Below are positions 15,230 to 27,502 of a stretch of DNA of 64,000 bases, piece after piece. The DNA comes from Candidatus Thermoflexus tengchongensis (GTDB lineage: Bacteria; Chloroflexota; Anaerolineae; Thermoflexales; Thermoflexaceae). Under the pieces are notes generated by a model that searched no databases, was not told where the DNA came from, and saw nothing but the letters and a program-made list of their open reading frames with translations. Position 1 is the stretch's first letter. Each line of letters begins with the position of its first letter. The translations under genes were made by a program, and so were the position numbers. Location of the stretch: positions 1 through 64,000 of the forward strand of contig JAEVEX010000041.1 of NCBI GenBank assembly GCA_016842085.1. Reading direction: 5' to 3'.

Positions 15230-18200
15230 TTACCCATGCTCCCCCGCAGCGCCGTCCTTCCCGGCGGACCGGAGCGCCCGCCAGACCCGCTCAGGGGTGG
15301 CCGGGATCTGGGTGACCCATATGCCGACGGCGTCGTAGATCGCGTTGACCACCGCCGGAGCCACACCGTCCATCGGGATCTCGGCCACGGCCTTGATGCC
15401 GAAGGGATGGGTGGGCTCGACGGTCTCGATGAAGATCACCCCCAGCTCCGGCACCTCATGGGCCTGGAAGATCTTGTAGGGCCCGAAGCGCGGGTTGACC
15501 ACACGGCCCCGCTCATCGAAGACCATCTCCTCGGAGACCGCATAGCCCAGCGCCTGGACCATTCCCCCTTCCACCTGCCCGGAGGCCGTCAGCGGGTTGA
15601 CGATGCGCCCCGCGTCCACGGCCATGACCAGGCGATCCACCCGCACCTCGCCGGTTTCGATATCCACCGTCACCTCCGCGAACTGCGCGGCGAAGGGCGG
15701 CGGCGAAACCGGAGAGACATAAGAGGCCACCGCCATGATCTGGCGCTGATCCCGATGGTGAAGAGCGGAGAGGGCCACCTCCTCCAGGGTCACGCTCCGG
15801 CCGTCGGGCGCCCAGACCCGCCGGTCGGCCAGGCGCAGGTCGGCGGGGGAGACCGGCGCCCCGCGCTCGCTCAGCAGGGCCGCCGCCACCTCTTTGATCT
15901 GCTCCGCCACCTGCTCAGCGGCCTTCACCGCCGCCGCGCCGGAGATGTAGGTGGTGGAGGAGGCATACGCGCCCTTGTCGAAAGGGGTGAAATCGGTGTC
16001 CGAGGAGTAAACGATGATGTCCTCCACCGGGCACCCCAGCACCTCGGCGACCATCTGGGCGATCACGGTGTCGGATCCCGTGCCCAGATCCGTGGCGCCG
16101 ATGAGCAGGTTGAAGGATCCATCGTCGTTCATCTTCAGGCTGGCCGCCCCCATGTCCAGGTAGGGGATGGCCGTCCCCTGCATCACGCAGGCGACGCCGA
16201 TCCCCCGACGCAGATGGGGTTTCCCGGGCACCCGATGCCATTCGGGGTTCCCGAATTTCTCATACCAGCCCACGTAGGCCGCGCCGTAGCGCACGCACTC
16301 CGGCAACCCGCAGGTGTGAACGATCTCCGGGCGCGGCTCGCGGCCTTCGCTCCAGGCCCGGCTGAAGGGGTGCTCCTGCCCGGCCTTCAGGGCGTTCTTC
16401 AGCCGGAACTCCAGGGGATCCAGCCCCAGCGCCCGGGCGATGCGCTCCATGTGGACCTCGACGGCAAAGAAGCCCTGGGGGACGCCGTAGCCGCGGAAGG
16501 CGCCGGAGGGCGGCGTGTTCGTGTAAACCACATCGGCGTGGAACCGGATGCGGGGCTCGCCCTTCTCATCCCAGGCGGGATAGAGCGCCATCGCCTTATG
16601 CCCGGTGTTGCCCGCCACCGTCAGGGCGTGGCTGCCATAAGCCCCCGTGTCCGAGAGCACATACATCTCATTGGCCACGATGGTCCCATCCCGCTTAACG
16701 CCGGTCCGCAGCCGGATGCGCATGGGATGCCGGGAACGGGCGGCCGTGAACTCCTCCTCCCGCGTCCACTCGAGGCGAACCGGCCGCCCGGTGGCGATGG
16801 TGAGATGGGCGGCGATGTCCTCGATCATCACCTCCTGTTTGCCCCCGAAGCCGCCGCCGATCCGCGGCTTGATCACCCGGATCCGCTTGGGGGGAAGCCG
16901 CAGCACCGGCGCCAGGATCCGCCGCACGTGGAAGGGGACCTGGGTGGAGGTGCGGATCACCAGACGATCGTCCTCATCCCAGTAGGTGATCACCACGTGG
17001 GTTTCCAGGCTGGCCTGCTGGACCTTGGGCACCACATATTCGCCCTCGAAGATGTAATCGGCCTCCTCGAACCCTTTGTCCACCTCTCCGATCTCGATAT
17101 GGATCTGGGCAGCCAGGTTGCGGGAGGGATCCGACCCATCGAAGGGCACATACTCCGGCTCGTCGTGGATGATCGGCGCTCCCGGCTTCATCGCCTCCCG
17201 GGGATCCAGGATCGCCGGGAGCTCTTCGTATTCGACCTCGATGAGCTCCAGGGCCTTCTCGGCGATCTCGAGGGTCTCTGCGGCGACGAAGGCCACGCGA
17301 TCGCCCACGAAGCGCACCTTGGAATCCAGGGAGAACGTATCCAGCGGCCCGGGGATGGGATCGGATTGCCCGGCCGTCGAATAGACCACCCGGGGGAGGT
17401 CCTGATAGGTGAGCACGGCGACCACCCCGGGAAGGGCCCGGGCCTTGCTCACATCGATGCGTTTGATCCGGGCGTGGGGGACCGGGCTTTTGAGCACTTT
17501 GGCGTAAAGCATGCCCCGCAGCTCGAAGTCATCGGTGAAGGCCGGTTTCCCCTGAACCAGCCGCAGGGCGTCGACTTTCTTCTCCGGCCGGCCCACCACA
17601 CGGGTCTCGGGGATCGACTGGGGAAGCACGATGGTCGGCAGGACAATGGTGCGGGTTCGGGTCTGGAGGCCCGGCCCGCCCTCCAGCTCCGGTGGGGAGA
17701 CCTCCCCGGCGGGGAACACCTCCCCCAGGGGGAGCGGCCCTTCCGGCGGAAGGATCATCCGTTGCGCTTCCTCTTCAATGGGGGGAACGGGCTCCCCGCG
17801 CATGCGGGCGGCCGCGCGCAGCACGGCCTGCACCGGCTTGAGATAACCGGTGCACCGGCAGAGGATCCCGCTGAAGGCCTCACGGACCTCCGCCTCGGTC
17901 GGGCTGGGGTTGCGATCCAGGAGGGCCTTCGCGGCCAGCACCAGGGCTGGGATGCAGAAGCCGCACTGGATGGCGCCCGTTTCAATGAAAGCTTCCTGGA
18001 TCGGATGCAGGCCTTCCGTCCGCCGCCAGCCCAGCTCCGGCGTCCGTCCCACGCCCTCGATGGTGAGGATCGAACGGCCATCGGCCTTCGCGGCCAGCGT
18101 GACGCAGGTGAGAATGGGGGTGCCATCCAGGAGGACCGTGCACATGCCGCAGGAGCCGTCATCGCAGCCGTGCTTGACCCCGTAGTATCCTGCGCGGCGG

Positions 18201-18277
18201 AGCAGATCCAGGAGGCGCGTGGATGGGGTGATGGAAAACGTTCGCTGTTCCCCGTTGATCGTCAGCGTGATCTCCAT
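15230..18277 (-). CDS. Xanthine dehydrogenase-family hydroxylase: fused [2Fe-2S] and molybdopterin subunits
   Basis: 1015 aa. Residues 1 to about 160 are the two-cluster ferredoxin part: GCDDGSCGMCTV for the plant-type cluster, then QCGFC and CRCTGY for the second. After a linker comes the molybdopterin part with GGGFGGKQE and GAFRGYGVPQ. A Glu in GIKAVAEIPMDG fits the catalytic base position. The FAD subunit found in most family members is absent nearby, as in Mop-type aldehyde oxidoreductases. The start is MEITLTINGE with GGGGGTG upstream; the open frame extends 73 codons further without family similarity. The substrate (aldehyde, purine or other heterocycle) cannot be told. A GltD-type flavoprotein gene lies upstream on the same strand, and ssnA is found at 44 kb. 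Confidence 0.9.
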   Translation of the reverse strand: MEITLTINGEQRTFSITPSTRLLDLLRRAGYYGVKHGCDDGSCGMCTVLLDGTPILTCVTLAAKADGRSILTIEGVGRTPELGWRRTEGLHPIQEAFIETGAIQCGFCIPALVLAAKALLDRNPSPTEAEVREAFSGILCRCTGYLKPVQAVLRAAARMRGEPVPPIEEEAQRMILPPEGPLPLGEVFPAGEVSPPELEGGPGLQTRTRTIVLPTIVLPQSIPETRVVGRPEKKVDALRLVQGKPAFTDDFELRGMLYAKVLKSPVPHARIKRIDVSKARALPGVVAVLTYQDLPRVVYSTAGQSDPIPGPLDTFSLDSKVRFVGDRVAFVAAETLEIAEKALELIEVEYEELPAILDPREAMKPGAPIIHDEPEYVPFDGSDPSRNLAAQIHIEIGEVDKGFEEADYIFEGEYVVPKVQQASLETHVVITYWDEDDRLVIRTSTQVPFHVRRILAPVLRLPPKRIRVIKPRIGGGFGGKQEVMIEDIAAHLTIATGRPVRLEWTREEEFTAARSRHPMRIRLRTGVKRDGTIVANEMYVLSDTGAYGSHALTVAGNTGHKAMALYPAWDEKGEPRIRFHADVVYTNTPPSGAFRGYGVPQGFFAVEVHMERIARALGLDPLEFRLKNALKAGQEHPFSRAWSEGREPRPEIVHTCGLPECVRYGAAYVGWYEKFGNPEWHRVPGKPHLRRGIGVACVMQGTAIPYLDMGAASLKMNDDGSFNLLIGATDLGTGSDTVIAQMVAEVLGCPVEDIIVYSSDTDFTPFDKGAYASSTTYISGAAAVKAAEQVAEQIKEVAAALLSERGAPVSPADLRLADRRVWAPDGRSVTLEEVALSALHHRDQRQIMAVASYVSPVSPPPFAAQFAEVTVDIETGEVRVDRLVMAVDAGRIVNPLTASGQVEGGMVQALGYAVSEEMVFDERGRVVNPRFGPYKIFQAHEVPELGVIFIETVEPTHPFGIKAVAEIPMDGVAPAVVNAIYDAVGIWVTQIPATPERVWRALRSAGKDGAAGEHG

Positions 18278-18382
18278 ATTCACCCCCAGGCGATGGATCC
18301 GAGATTCTTTGGGCGCGCTGGCGTTTTCCTCTGCTTTACACGACCTGGAGACGCAGGACAGAGGAAAGAACGGCTGATTCTG

Positions 18383-18391
18383 ATTGTAGCA
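18383..18391 (-). promoter_or_regulatory. Possible extended -10 promoter for the Mo-hydroxylase gene
   Basis: On the minus strand the sequence TGCTACAAT is an extended -10 element about 105 bp before the start codon of the molybdopterin hydroxylase. The corresponding -35 position (GTCTGG) is poor. It lies downstream of the terminator of the preceding gene, so a separate promoter is needed here. Confidence 0.4.
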
Positions 18392-18562
18392 CATGAGGGT
18401 CTGAACCAGACGGCAGGATCCGAATGGGACGCCAGCATCTTCGGGAAGATCATTCATGCTCCCCGGGGGACACCCTGGAGGACCGGCCGGCCCCAAAAAG
18501 GAGGAGCATCCCGCCTCTCCGGATGGAAGCCCGGCTGCGGCAAGTCCCGGGTGGATGAAAAC

Positions 18563-18609
18563 AGAGGGGCTGGAGGCGGATTGGGAAGTCCTCCGACCCC
18601 AGCCCCTCT
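18563..18609 (-). terminator. Rho-independent terminator after the GltD-like gene
   Basis: AGAGGGGCTGG and CCAGCCCCTCT form an 11-bp stem. On the minus strand it is followed by TGTTTTC, giving a short U-run. It lies just beyond the stop codon at 18637 and separates the flavoprotein gene from the molybdopterin hydroxylase, so these two neighbours are probably not one transcript. Confidence 0.7.
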
Positions 18610-18636
18610 CTCCCCAGCCGACCAGCAGTCCGGAAA

Positions 18637-20115
18637 CTACACCGGCATCACCTCGGCCAGCGGGGAGATCTCCGGCGCCTCCACCGGAGGCTGTTCCATC
18701 AGATAGGCATGCATCGCCCGGGCGGCCCGCATGGCCGCTGCCGAAGCCGTTACCACCAGGTCCGGCCCGGTGACGCCATCGCCGGCTGCAAACACGCCCG
18801 GCCGCGAAGTTCGTCCATCCGCATCGACTCGAAGGAGGCCAGATTTGGAAACCTCGAGGCCCACGGTGGTGCGGGCGATCCCAGGATCCGCCCGGAAGCC
18901 CAGGGCCAGGACCGCGGCATCTACAGGCACCGTGAAGTTCGATCCCGGGATCGGCACCGGGCGTCGGCGGCCGCTCTCGTCAGGTTCCCCCAGGGCCATC
19001 CGGACGAATTCGATAGCGATCAAACGGCCATCCTGGCCGATAAAGCGGGCGGGGGCCACCAGGAACTCAAAGCGCACGCCCTCCTCCCGGGCTTTCTTGC
19101 GCTCCTCCCGGTTCCCCGGCATCTCCGCTTCGCTGCGCCGGTAGTAGATCACCACCTCTTCCGCCCCCAGGCGGATCGCGGTGCGGGCGCAGTCCATAGC
19201 GGTATCGCCGCCTCCAATGACCGCCACACGGCGGCCAACCCGCGGCCGCTCTCGCCGCTCCGGGGGGAGATCCTCCGGCGGCAGGTTCGCCCGCATCAGG
19301 AAATCCAGGGCCATATAAACCCCTTCCAGATCCGCCCCTTCCCAGTCCGGTTCCACCGGGCGCCACGTTCCGATCCCCAGGAAAACCGCCTGAAAGCCCT
19401 GAGCGAACAGATCATCCAGGGTGAGATCCTGGCCGATCCGAACGCCGGTGACGAAGCGAACCCCCAGCTGCTCCAGATCCCGTATTTTTTGATCCACAAT
19501 CGACTTCGGCAGCTTGAACGCCGGGATCCCATAGCGCAGCAGGCCACCCGGCCGGGGCATCGCTTCAAATACAGTGACGGAATGCCCCTGACGGGCCAGG
19601 AACTCCGCCACCGTCAGCCCCGCCGGACCGGAGCCCACTACCGCCGCTCGCCGGCCGGTCGGCGTCGCCCGCCGGATCTCCAGAGCGCCGTAACGCCGCT
19701 GGAAGTCCGCGACAAAGGCCTCCAGCCTGGTGATGTTGATCGGCTTGCCGTAAGCGGAAAGGGTGCACGACCCCCGACAGGTCTGAGGCGGGCAGACCCG
19801 CCCACAGATCTCCGAGAGAAAAGAAGTCTGACGGAACACCTGGGCGGCCCGCAGGAAATCTCCCTGTTCGATGAACCAGAGGGCCGTCGGGATATCGTTA
19901 TGCAGCGGGCACGCCTGAATGCAGGGAGCAGGATCCGGGCAGTGCAGACAGCGGGCGGCTTCCAGGGGGGCAGTCGTTTCATCGTAACCGATCAAAACTT
20001 CCTCAAAATCCGATCGACGAATCTCGGGGGGACGTTCCGCGGGGAAAACCGGCAACAGGCGGGTGCGAACCTTCCGCTCGATGACAAACTCATCGCCGGG
20101 AATATGCGGGATCAT
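18637..20115 (-). CDS. GltD-type NAD(P)H:FAD oxidoreductase with N-terminal Fe-S domain
   Basis: 492 aa, the length of glutamate synthase small subunits. The N-terminal domain has the Cys pattern CLHCPDPAPCIQACPLHNDIP and ICGRVCPPQTCRGSC for two [4Fe-4S] clusters. An FAD site (VVGSGPAGL) and an NAD(P) site (VIGGGDTAMDC) follow, with AAGDGVTGPDLVVTA near the C-terminus. No GltB large subunit is in the window, so it may serve another partner, such as NfnB/SudA-type electron bifurcation or the neighbouring molybdopterin hydroxylase. CAGGAGGG precedes the ATG. Family is certain, partner unknown. Confidence 0.88.
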   Translation of the reverse strand: MIPHIPGDEFVIERKVRTRLLPVFPAERPPEIRRSDFEEVLIGYDETTAPLEAARCLHCPDPAPCIQACPLHNDIPTALWFIEQGDFLRAAQVFRQTSFLSEICGRVCPPQTCRGSCTLSAYGKPINITRLEAFVADFQRRYGALEIRRATPTGRRAAVVGSGPAGLTVAEFLARQGHSVTVFEAMPRPGGLLRYGIPAFKLPKSIVDQKIRDLEQLGVRFVTGVRIGQDLTLDDLFAQGFQAVFLGIGTWRPVEPDWEGADLEGVYMALDFLMRANLPPEDLPPERRERPRVGRRVAVIGGGDTAMDCARTAIRLGAEEVVIYYRRSEAEMPGNREERKKAREEGVRFEFLVAPARFIGQDGRLIAIEFVRMALGEPDESGRRRPVPIPGSNFTVPVDAAVLALGFRADPGIARTTVGLEVSKSGLLRVDADGRTSRPGVFAAGDGVTGPDLVVTASAAAMRAARAMHAYLMEQPPVEAPEISPLAEVMPV

Positions 20116-20624
20116 CCAGGCCCTCCTGTTTCAGATTCCCGCTTTCATCTTAAAGGATCCCTCTCCGCCCATATAGTGAAACCCTTCACATGATAACTCG
20201 TGATGAAAATCACGCATGGTGGGGCCTTTGGCGAATGCGGGCCTGGGGCTCTGGACCGGATACCGGGGGTATCGGGCCCGGATCCCCTTTCGGGGTGGCA
20301 GGGGAGCGCTCCCGGCGTCCCCGTGATCCCGGAATCCTCCAGGAAAAAGCCGGCGGCGTCATTCCTGAGGGAGCTCGCGATATCCATGGAATCCACCCCG
20401 CACGCCGATAACCGGCGCATACGGATCATTAATCAATTTCTAACCTCCATCTGATGGCCCCCGGATAAATTGGTGCTGTGGATCGGGAAGGCGATCGTTA
20501 TCCCACCGGGCTGGGCTGCTTCTTCAAGGGGAGCTCCGGTGGGATATGGGCCGCCGAAGGCGGCCTGCAATGCCACGAAACCTTGTGTTGGGGCACGCAT
20601 CTTTGCTGGAATGGAGGAGAGCCG
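20116..20624 (+). promoter_or_regulatory. Intergenic region and structured clpB leader
   Basis: This 509-bp divergent region holds promoters for the GltD-like gene and clpB, but no clear -35/-10 pair could be picked. Close to clpB are two successive hairpins: TATCCCACCGG (20499-20509) pairs with CCGGTGGGATA (20536-20546), and GGCCGCC-GAA-GGCGGCC lies at 20549-20565. The ribosome site GGAGGAG follows about 50 bp later. No HrcA CIRCE operator was seen. The short open frames here are not convincing. Confidence 0.5.
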
Positions 20625-23237
<2,613 letters not shown>

Positions 23238-23261
23238 GGCATAATAAGTCCTGAAACACGC

Positions 23262-23298
23262 GGGGGGAGCGGGGTGCTTTCAGCGCCCCGCTTCCCCC
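23262..23298 (+). terminator. Hairpin after clpB
   Basis: GGGGGGAGCGGGGTGC pairs with GCGCCCCGCTTCCCCC-type sequence around a TTTCA loop, a stem of about 15 bp. There is no U-run after it, so it may only attenuate or protect the clpB transcript before the esterase gene begins at 23331. Confidence 0.5.
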
Positions 23299-23330
23299 AG
23301 AGCATCCCGAGAAGAGGAGGAAACGGCTCC

Positions 23331-23975
23331 GTGACCCTGATCTACCACATCCGCCGATCCGATGAAGGACCCCTGGAAGGGAAAGCCCCCGCCGCCCTGT
23401 TGCTGCACGGTTGGGGGGGCGACGAGGGATCGATGGCGATCTTTGAGACCGCCTTCGGGCCGGGATGGTGGCTGGTTCGCCCACGCGCGCCGTATCCCGT
23501 TCCTCAGGGCGGCTATGCGTGGTATACAACGCTCACCGACGGGAAGCCGGATCCCGCAGCCCTGTCCCGGAGCCTGGCCCAGCTGATCCAGCTCCTCGAT
23601 GAGCTCCCCCAGCGCTTCCCCATCGATCCCCGCCGATGGCTGCTGGTAGGTTTCAGCCAGGGCGGGGCGATGGCCGCCTGGCTCGCCCTGCAGGCGCCGG
23701 AACGAATCGCGGGCCTCGCCGTGTTCAGCGGGTTCCTTCCGGAATCCCCCAGCCCCCCAGGGTCCCCCGCTCTGTCCGGCCTCCCGGTTTTCGTCGCCCA
23801 CGGCCTTGATGATCCCCTGGTCCCGGTGGAACGCGCCCGTCAACTGTGCCGGCAGTTCCATCTTTCAGGAGCCGAAACGACCTGCGTGGAATACGCAGGC
23901 GGCCACAAAACGGGCATCGAGGCATGGCGCGCGTTTCAGGCGTGGCTGGGCCGGATGAACCATCTGCGCCCGTAG
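23331..23975 (+). CDS. Phospholipase/carboxylesterase-family alpha/beta hydrolase
   Basis: 214 aa. The core has the oxyanion region LLLHGWGGDE, the nucleophile elbow GFSQGG, an Asp in HGLDDPLVPV and a His in YAGGHKTG, the order of the catalytic triad in the YpfH/carboxylesterase group. There is no signal peptide. I chose the GTG at 23331 because GAGGAGG lies ten bases upstream and the similarity starts there; an ATG-type start at 23274 would run through the hairpin after clpB. The substrate is unknown. Confidence 0.8.
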   Translation: MTLIYHIRRSDEGPLEGKAPAALLLHGWGGDEGSMAIFETAFGPGWWLVRPRAPYPVPQGGYAWYTTLTDGKPDPAALSRSLAQLIQLLDELPQRFPIDPRRWLLVGFSQGGAMAAWLALQAPERIAGLAVFSGFLPESPSPPGSPALSGLPVFVAHGLDDPLVPVERARQLCRQFHLSGAETTCVEYAGGHKTGIEAWRAFQAWLGRMNHLRP

Positions 23976-24219
23976 CAGTATAGCCCCTTCCCTTCCCCGC
24001 GATCATCGGGTGTCTTCGGCATCCGGTGGTGCTCCGGAACCCCATGAGGCCCTGCCCCACACGGGAGTAAAATTCCCTTGACCAGGCAGAGGCCTTTCGA
24101 ATGCTTGCGGCGCTGACTGTTCCGAAGCGGTCCTCCAGGGATTGTTCCCGACGTGTGCGGACAGCCCTCGGAGTTCAGCCTAATCGCGTAAACCCTCACG
24201 CCGAGCAAGAAAGGGGAAG

Positions 24220-26292
24220 ATGGAGCGCAGCCGGAAATCCTCCACGCCGACGATGTATCTGGTGAAAGGGCCACCGGGTTCGGGGAAATCCACGGTGGTG
24301 CCCTTCCTGCTGGCGGCCTGGGCGGATAAGCCCGCCATGGTGGCCGTCCCCACCCGCGCGGCCGCTATCTCCCTGGCCTGGTATGTGAACCATCGGACCC
24401 GGGACGGGGTCTATGAACTGCCGCCGGATCTGCACCCGGATGTGTATGCGTTCGCCGGAGGGCATCAACTGATCCTGCGGGGGCGCGTGGGCTACGCCGT
24501 GCGGGGCAGCCATACGCTTCCCTATGGGATGCTCGATGTGCACGTAGCCTACGTCACCACGGGCATCCTGATCCAGTATATCCTGAGCCAGGGCCTCTCC
24601 GGGATCTTCCCCATCGTCGATGAGATCCACCTCCGCCAGATGGAAGGGGACCTGGCCTTCGCTCTGATCCTGAAAGAAGGCTGCCCCTTCGCCGTGATGT
24701 CCGCCACCCTGGAGCGGGTGGAAGAACGGATCGCCCGCCTTGCGCGGCGGTTCGGTTATGAGATCGTGGAGATCGAGCTTCCCGCCCCCCAGTATCCCAT
24801 CCGGATCATCGAGTGGCCGGTCCGCTTCCCCATCCGGGTGGACCAGCCCGCCCAGGTGGTCTTGAAGACCCTGCGGCGCTACCGGCATCTCAAATTCCAG
24901 GGCACCGAGGTAGAGGTCCGGGGGGATGAAATCCGGATCGCCCATCTGGGGATTCCCCTTCACGCCCTGATCTTCATGCCCGGCGTCCGGGAGATCGAAG
25001 CCACGGTGGAGGCGCTGCGGTCGGAGTTCCGCAACGAGGTGATTCCCCTTTACGGGGCCATGGCCGTCAGCGAGCAGGAGGCCGTGGTGGAGAAGGCCGC
25101 CGATCGCAGCGAGACGCGCATCTTCGTCAGCACCGAGCTGGCCGGAGTTTCCCTGACCATGAACGCCGGGCTGGTGCTGGATCTGGGGCTGGTGCGCCGG
25201 AGCGAGGCCGACACCCGGGGGTTCGTCCGGCTGCCGGTGGTGCCGATCTCCCAGGCGGAGGCCGCCCAGCGGGCGGGGCGCGCCGGGCGGACCGCGCCGG
25301 GGATCTGTATCCGGTGCTTCCGGATGGAGGAGCTGCGGGAGGTGGCGCGGCCGCCGGAGACCCTGCGTTCCTCGCCGGAACGGATCGTCCTGGTCGGGGC
25401 GGCCCTGGGGCTATCGGTGCGGGAGCTTCCCCTCCCCGACCCGCCCTCCCGGGAGGCGGTGGAAGAGGCCACCCGTCTGCTCCGGCGGCTGGAAGCGCTG
25501 GATCAGCGGGGGCGGATCACCCCGCGAGGCTATCAGATTTTGGAGCTGGGCCTCCCGGCCCGCCTGGCGATCCCCCTGCTCACCGCCCAGGCGGCCGGGG
25601 AGTCCGGGGAAATCCTGGACAGTCTGATCGCGGCGGTCTCCCTGCTCGCGGTCGGCCGTCCATGGCGGCTGCCGGGCTATGGGCCGCCGCCCAACCGCCA
25701 GGGGGATCTGAACGCCGCGATGGCCGCGCTGATCCGTTATATGCAACGCTATGAGCAGGATCCCTCCGCGGCGGCGGAAGAAGCCCGGGCCCTGGGCTTC
25801 GCCGATCGCGTCCTCGACGAGGCGGCGAACATCTACCTGCCGGATCTGCGATCCCGGATGCGCCTGCTCTTCGCCGAGGAAAACGGTGGATGGAACCGCT
25901 CGATCCCGGAGCTGGTGGACGAACGGCGGCTGGCGGGATATCTGGCCACGGGTTTCCCGGATATGGTCGGGCTGGTGGACTGGAAGCGGCGGACCCTGGA
26001 GACGCCGGATGTGCTGTGCTGGATCGGGCGGGATTCCGGATTCTGGCGGGCGTATGAGGAGGAGCGCCCCCCGATGGCGATCGCCCTCTCCGGGACCTTC
26101 TCCGCCCAGGGAGCGCGGATCGCCACGGCGATGATCCCGGTGGACCCGGAGGATCTCATCCGGCTGGGAGTGGCGCGGGTGAAAGAGCGCCGGACCGTTC
26201 GGACTCGGGGCCATGTCCATGAGGAAGTCCTGCTCCTCTGGCGGGGCGTCGAGCGGACGATGGCCATCCGGATGATCGTGGAGCCGGAGTGA
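24220..26292 (+). CDS. DEAH/DExH-box helicase (HrpA/HrpB-like)
   Basis: 690 aa superfamily 2 helicase. Motif I is KGPPGSGKST, motif II is DEIH (VDEIHLRQ), motif III is MSATLE, and motif VI is QRAGRAGR (EAAQRAGRAGRTAPG). A winged-helix/ratchet-like segment follows (around residues 400-480), and the C-terminal 200 residues match nothing I recognise. It is shorter than HrpB and has DEIH where most relatives have DEAH. RNA unwinding or RNP remodelling is the likely role. AAAGGGGAAG precedes the ATG. It stands alone between the esterase and the convergent rfbB. Confidence 0.75.
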   Translation: MERSRKSSTPTMYLVKGPPGSGKSTVVPFLLAAWADKPAMVAVPTRAAAISLAWYVNHRTRDGVYELPPDLHPDVYAFAGGHQLILRGRVGYAVRGSHTLPYGMLDVHVAYVTTGILIQYILSQGLSGIFPIVDEIHLRQMEGDLAFALILKEGCPFAVMSATLERVEERIARLARRFGYEIVEIELPAPQYPIRIIEWPVRFPIRVDQPAQVVLKTLRRYRHLKFQGTEVEVRGDEIRIAHLGIPLHALIFMPGVREIEATVEALRSEFRNEVIPLYGAMAVSEQEAVVEKAADRSETRIFVSTELAGVSLTMNAGLVLDLGLVRRSEADTRGFVRLPVVPISQAEAAQRAGRAGRTAPGICIRCFRMEELREVARPPETLRSSPERIVLVGAALGLSVRELPLPDPPSREAVEEATRLLRRLEALDQRGRITPRGYQILELGLPARLAIPLLTAQAAGESGEILDSLIAAVSLLAVGRPWRLPGYGPPPNRQGDLNAAMAALIRYMQRYEQDPSAAAEEARALGFADRVLDEAANIYLPDLRSRMRLLFAEENGGWNRSIPELVDERRLAGYLATGFPDMVGLVDWKRRTLETPDVLCWIGRDSGFWRAYEEERPPMAIALSGTFSAQGARIATAMIPVDPEDLIRLGVARVKERRTVRTRGHVHEEVLLLWRGVERTMAIRMIVEPE

Positions 26293-26461
26293 TCCGCTTC
26301 GATCCTTCAGGGGAAAGGGCCTTCGGGGATCTGAGGATTCCCGGCCCCCGGCCTCAGAAATATCTGGCTCTCCCCTCCCCATGCTCCTTCGAGCCACGGG
26401 GAGGGGGCATGGCGCTCTTCCCAGCGGAACCCTACGAAAACAGGCGCCCACCAATGGGGGC

Positions 26462-27502
26462 TCAAGGGGAGAAGGCGGGCCGGCTTTGGGCCAGCCGCTC
26501 CGCATACTGGCGCCGGTAGTATTCCCGGTATTCCCCCGACTTGATCTTCCGCCACCACCACTCGTTCTCCACATACCACCGCACGGTCTTCTCCAGCGCC
26601 TCGTCCAGGGTATGCCGGCTCCGCCACCCCAGGGCCATGATCTTCGAAACATCCAGGGCATAGCGCCGGTCGTGCCCCGGCCGGTCCGGCACCAGCCGGA
26701 TCAGCGAATAGGGCTTCCCCAATAGATCCAGGATCTTCTTCGCCACCTCCAGATTCGGCGTCGAGATCCCCGTCCCCAGGTTGTAGATCTCCCCCGGCTG
26801 CCCCTTCCGCAAGACCAGGTCGATGCCCTCGCAGTGATCCAGGACGTATTGATAGTCCCGCATCTGCTGGCCATCGCCGTAGATCGGCAGCGGCTCGTCA
26901 TCGATGGCGTTGGTGATGCACAGGGGGACGAACTTCTCCGGATACTGATAGGGGCCGATGTTGTTAGAGCCCCGGGTGATGGTCACCGGGACCCCGAAGC
27001 TCACGTGATAGGCCAGGCAGAGGAGATCCGCCCCTGCCTTGCTGGCCGAATAGGGGCTGCGCGGCATCAGGGGGTCCTGCTCCCTGGAGGCCCCCTCCAG
27101 GACCTCTCCGTAAACCTCGTCCGTGGAGACCTGGTGATAGCGCAGCCCGAAGATCCGCGCCGCCTCCAGCAACACGTAAGTCCCGTAGACGTCCGTCTGG
27201 ACGAAGCTCCCCGGCTCCATCAACGAGCGATCGACGTGGGATTCAGCGGCGAAGTTCACAATGGCCTCGATGCGATAGGCCCGGATCGCTTCATGCACCG
27301 CCCGGGCATCGCAAATATCGCCGCGGACGAAGGCGTAGCGGCCGCGGAATCTCTCGGCCACATCCTTCAGGTTATCCAGGTTCCCCGCGTAGGTCAGCTT
27401 ATCATACACGAGCACGTAGGCGTCGGGATACGTCTCCAGCGTCCAGCGCACGAAATTGGAGCCGATGAAGCCGGCCCCGCCCGCGATCATCAGCCGCTTC
27501 AC
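26462..27502 (-). CDS. rfbB: dTDP-glucose 4,6-dehydratase
   Basis: 346 aa short-chain dehydrogenase-fold enzyme of dTDP-rhamnose synthesis. It has the NAD site GGAGFIGSN, the STDEVYGEV catalytic region, YSASKAGAD (Tyr-X3-Lys) and NNIGPYQYPEK, all typical of RmlB. The GTG at 27502 is preferred because GGAGGGGGAT precedes it and similarity starts at VKRLMIAGG. The other rml genes (A, C, D) are not in the window. Its 5' end faces the putative origin and dnaA. Confidence 0.93.
   Translation of the reverse strand: MKRLMIAGGAGFIGSNFVRWTLETYPDAYVLVYDKLTYAGNLDNLKDVAERFRGRYAFVRGDICDARAVHEAIRAYRIEAIVNFAAESHVDRSLMEPGSFVQTDVYGTYVLLEAARIFGLRYHQVSTDEVYGEVLEGASREQDPLMPRSPYSASKAGADLLCLAYHVSFGVPVTITRGSNNIGPYQYPEKFVPLCITNAIDDEPLPIYGDGQQMRDYQYVLDHCEGIDLVLRKGQPGEIYNLGTGISTPNLEVAKKILDLLGKPYSLIRLVPDRPGHDRRYALDVSKIMALGWRSRHTLDEALEKTVRWYVENEWWWRKIKSGEYREYYRRQYAERLAQSRPAFSP

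Noticed and set aside
20480-20620. T-box or known riboswitch before clpB
   Set aside because: No T-box core sequence or other known aptamer pattern could be matched; only generic hairpins are seen.
24060-24219. Promoter TTGACC upstream of the helicase gene
   Set aside because: No acceptable -10 hexamer is found at 16-18 bp.
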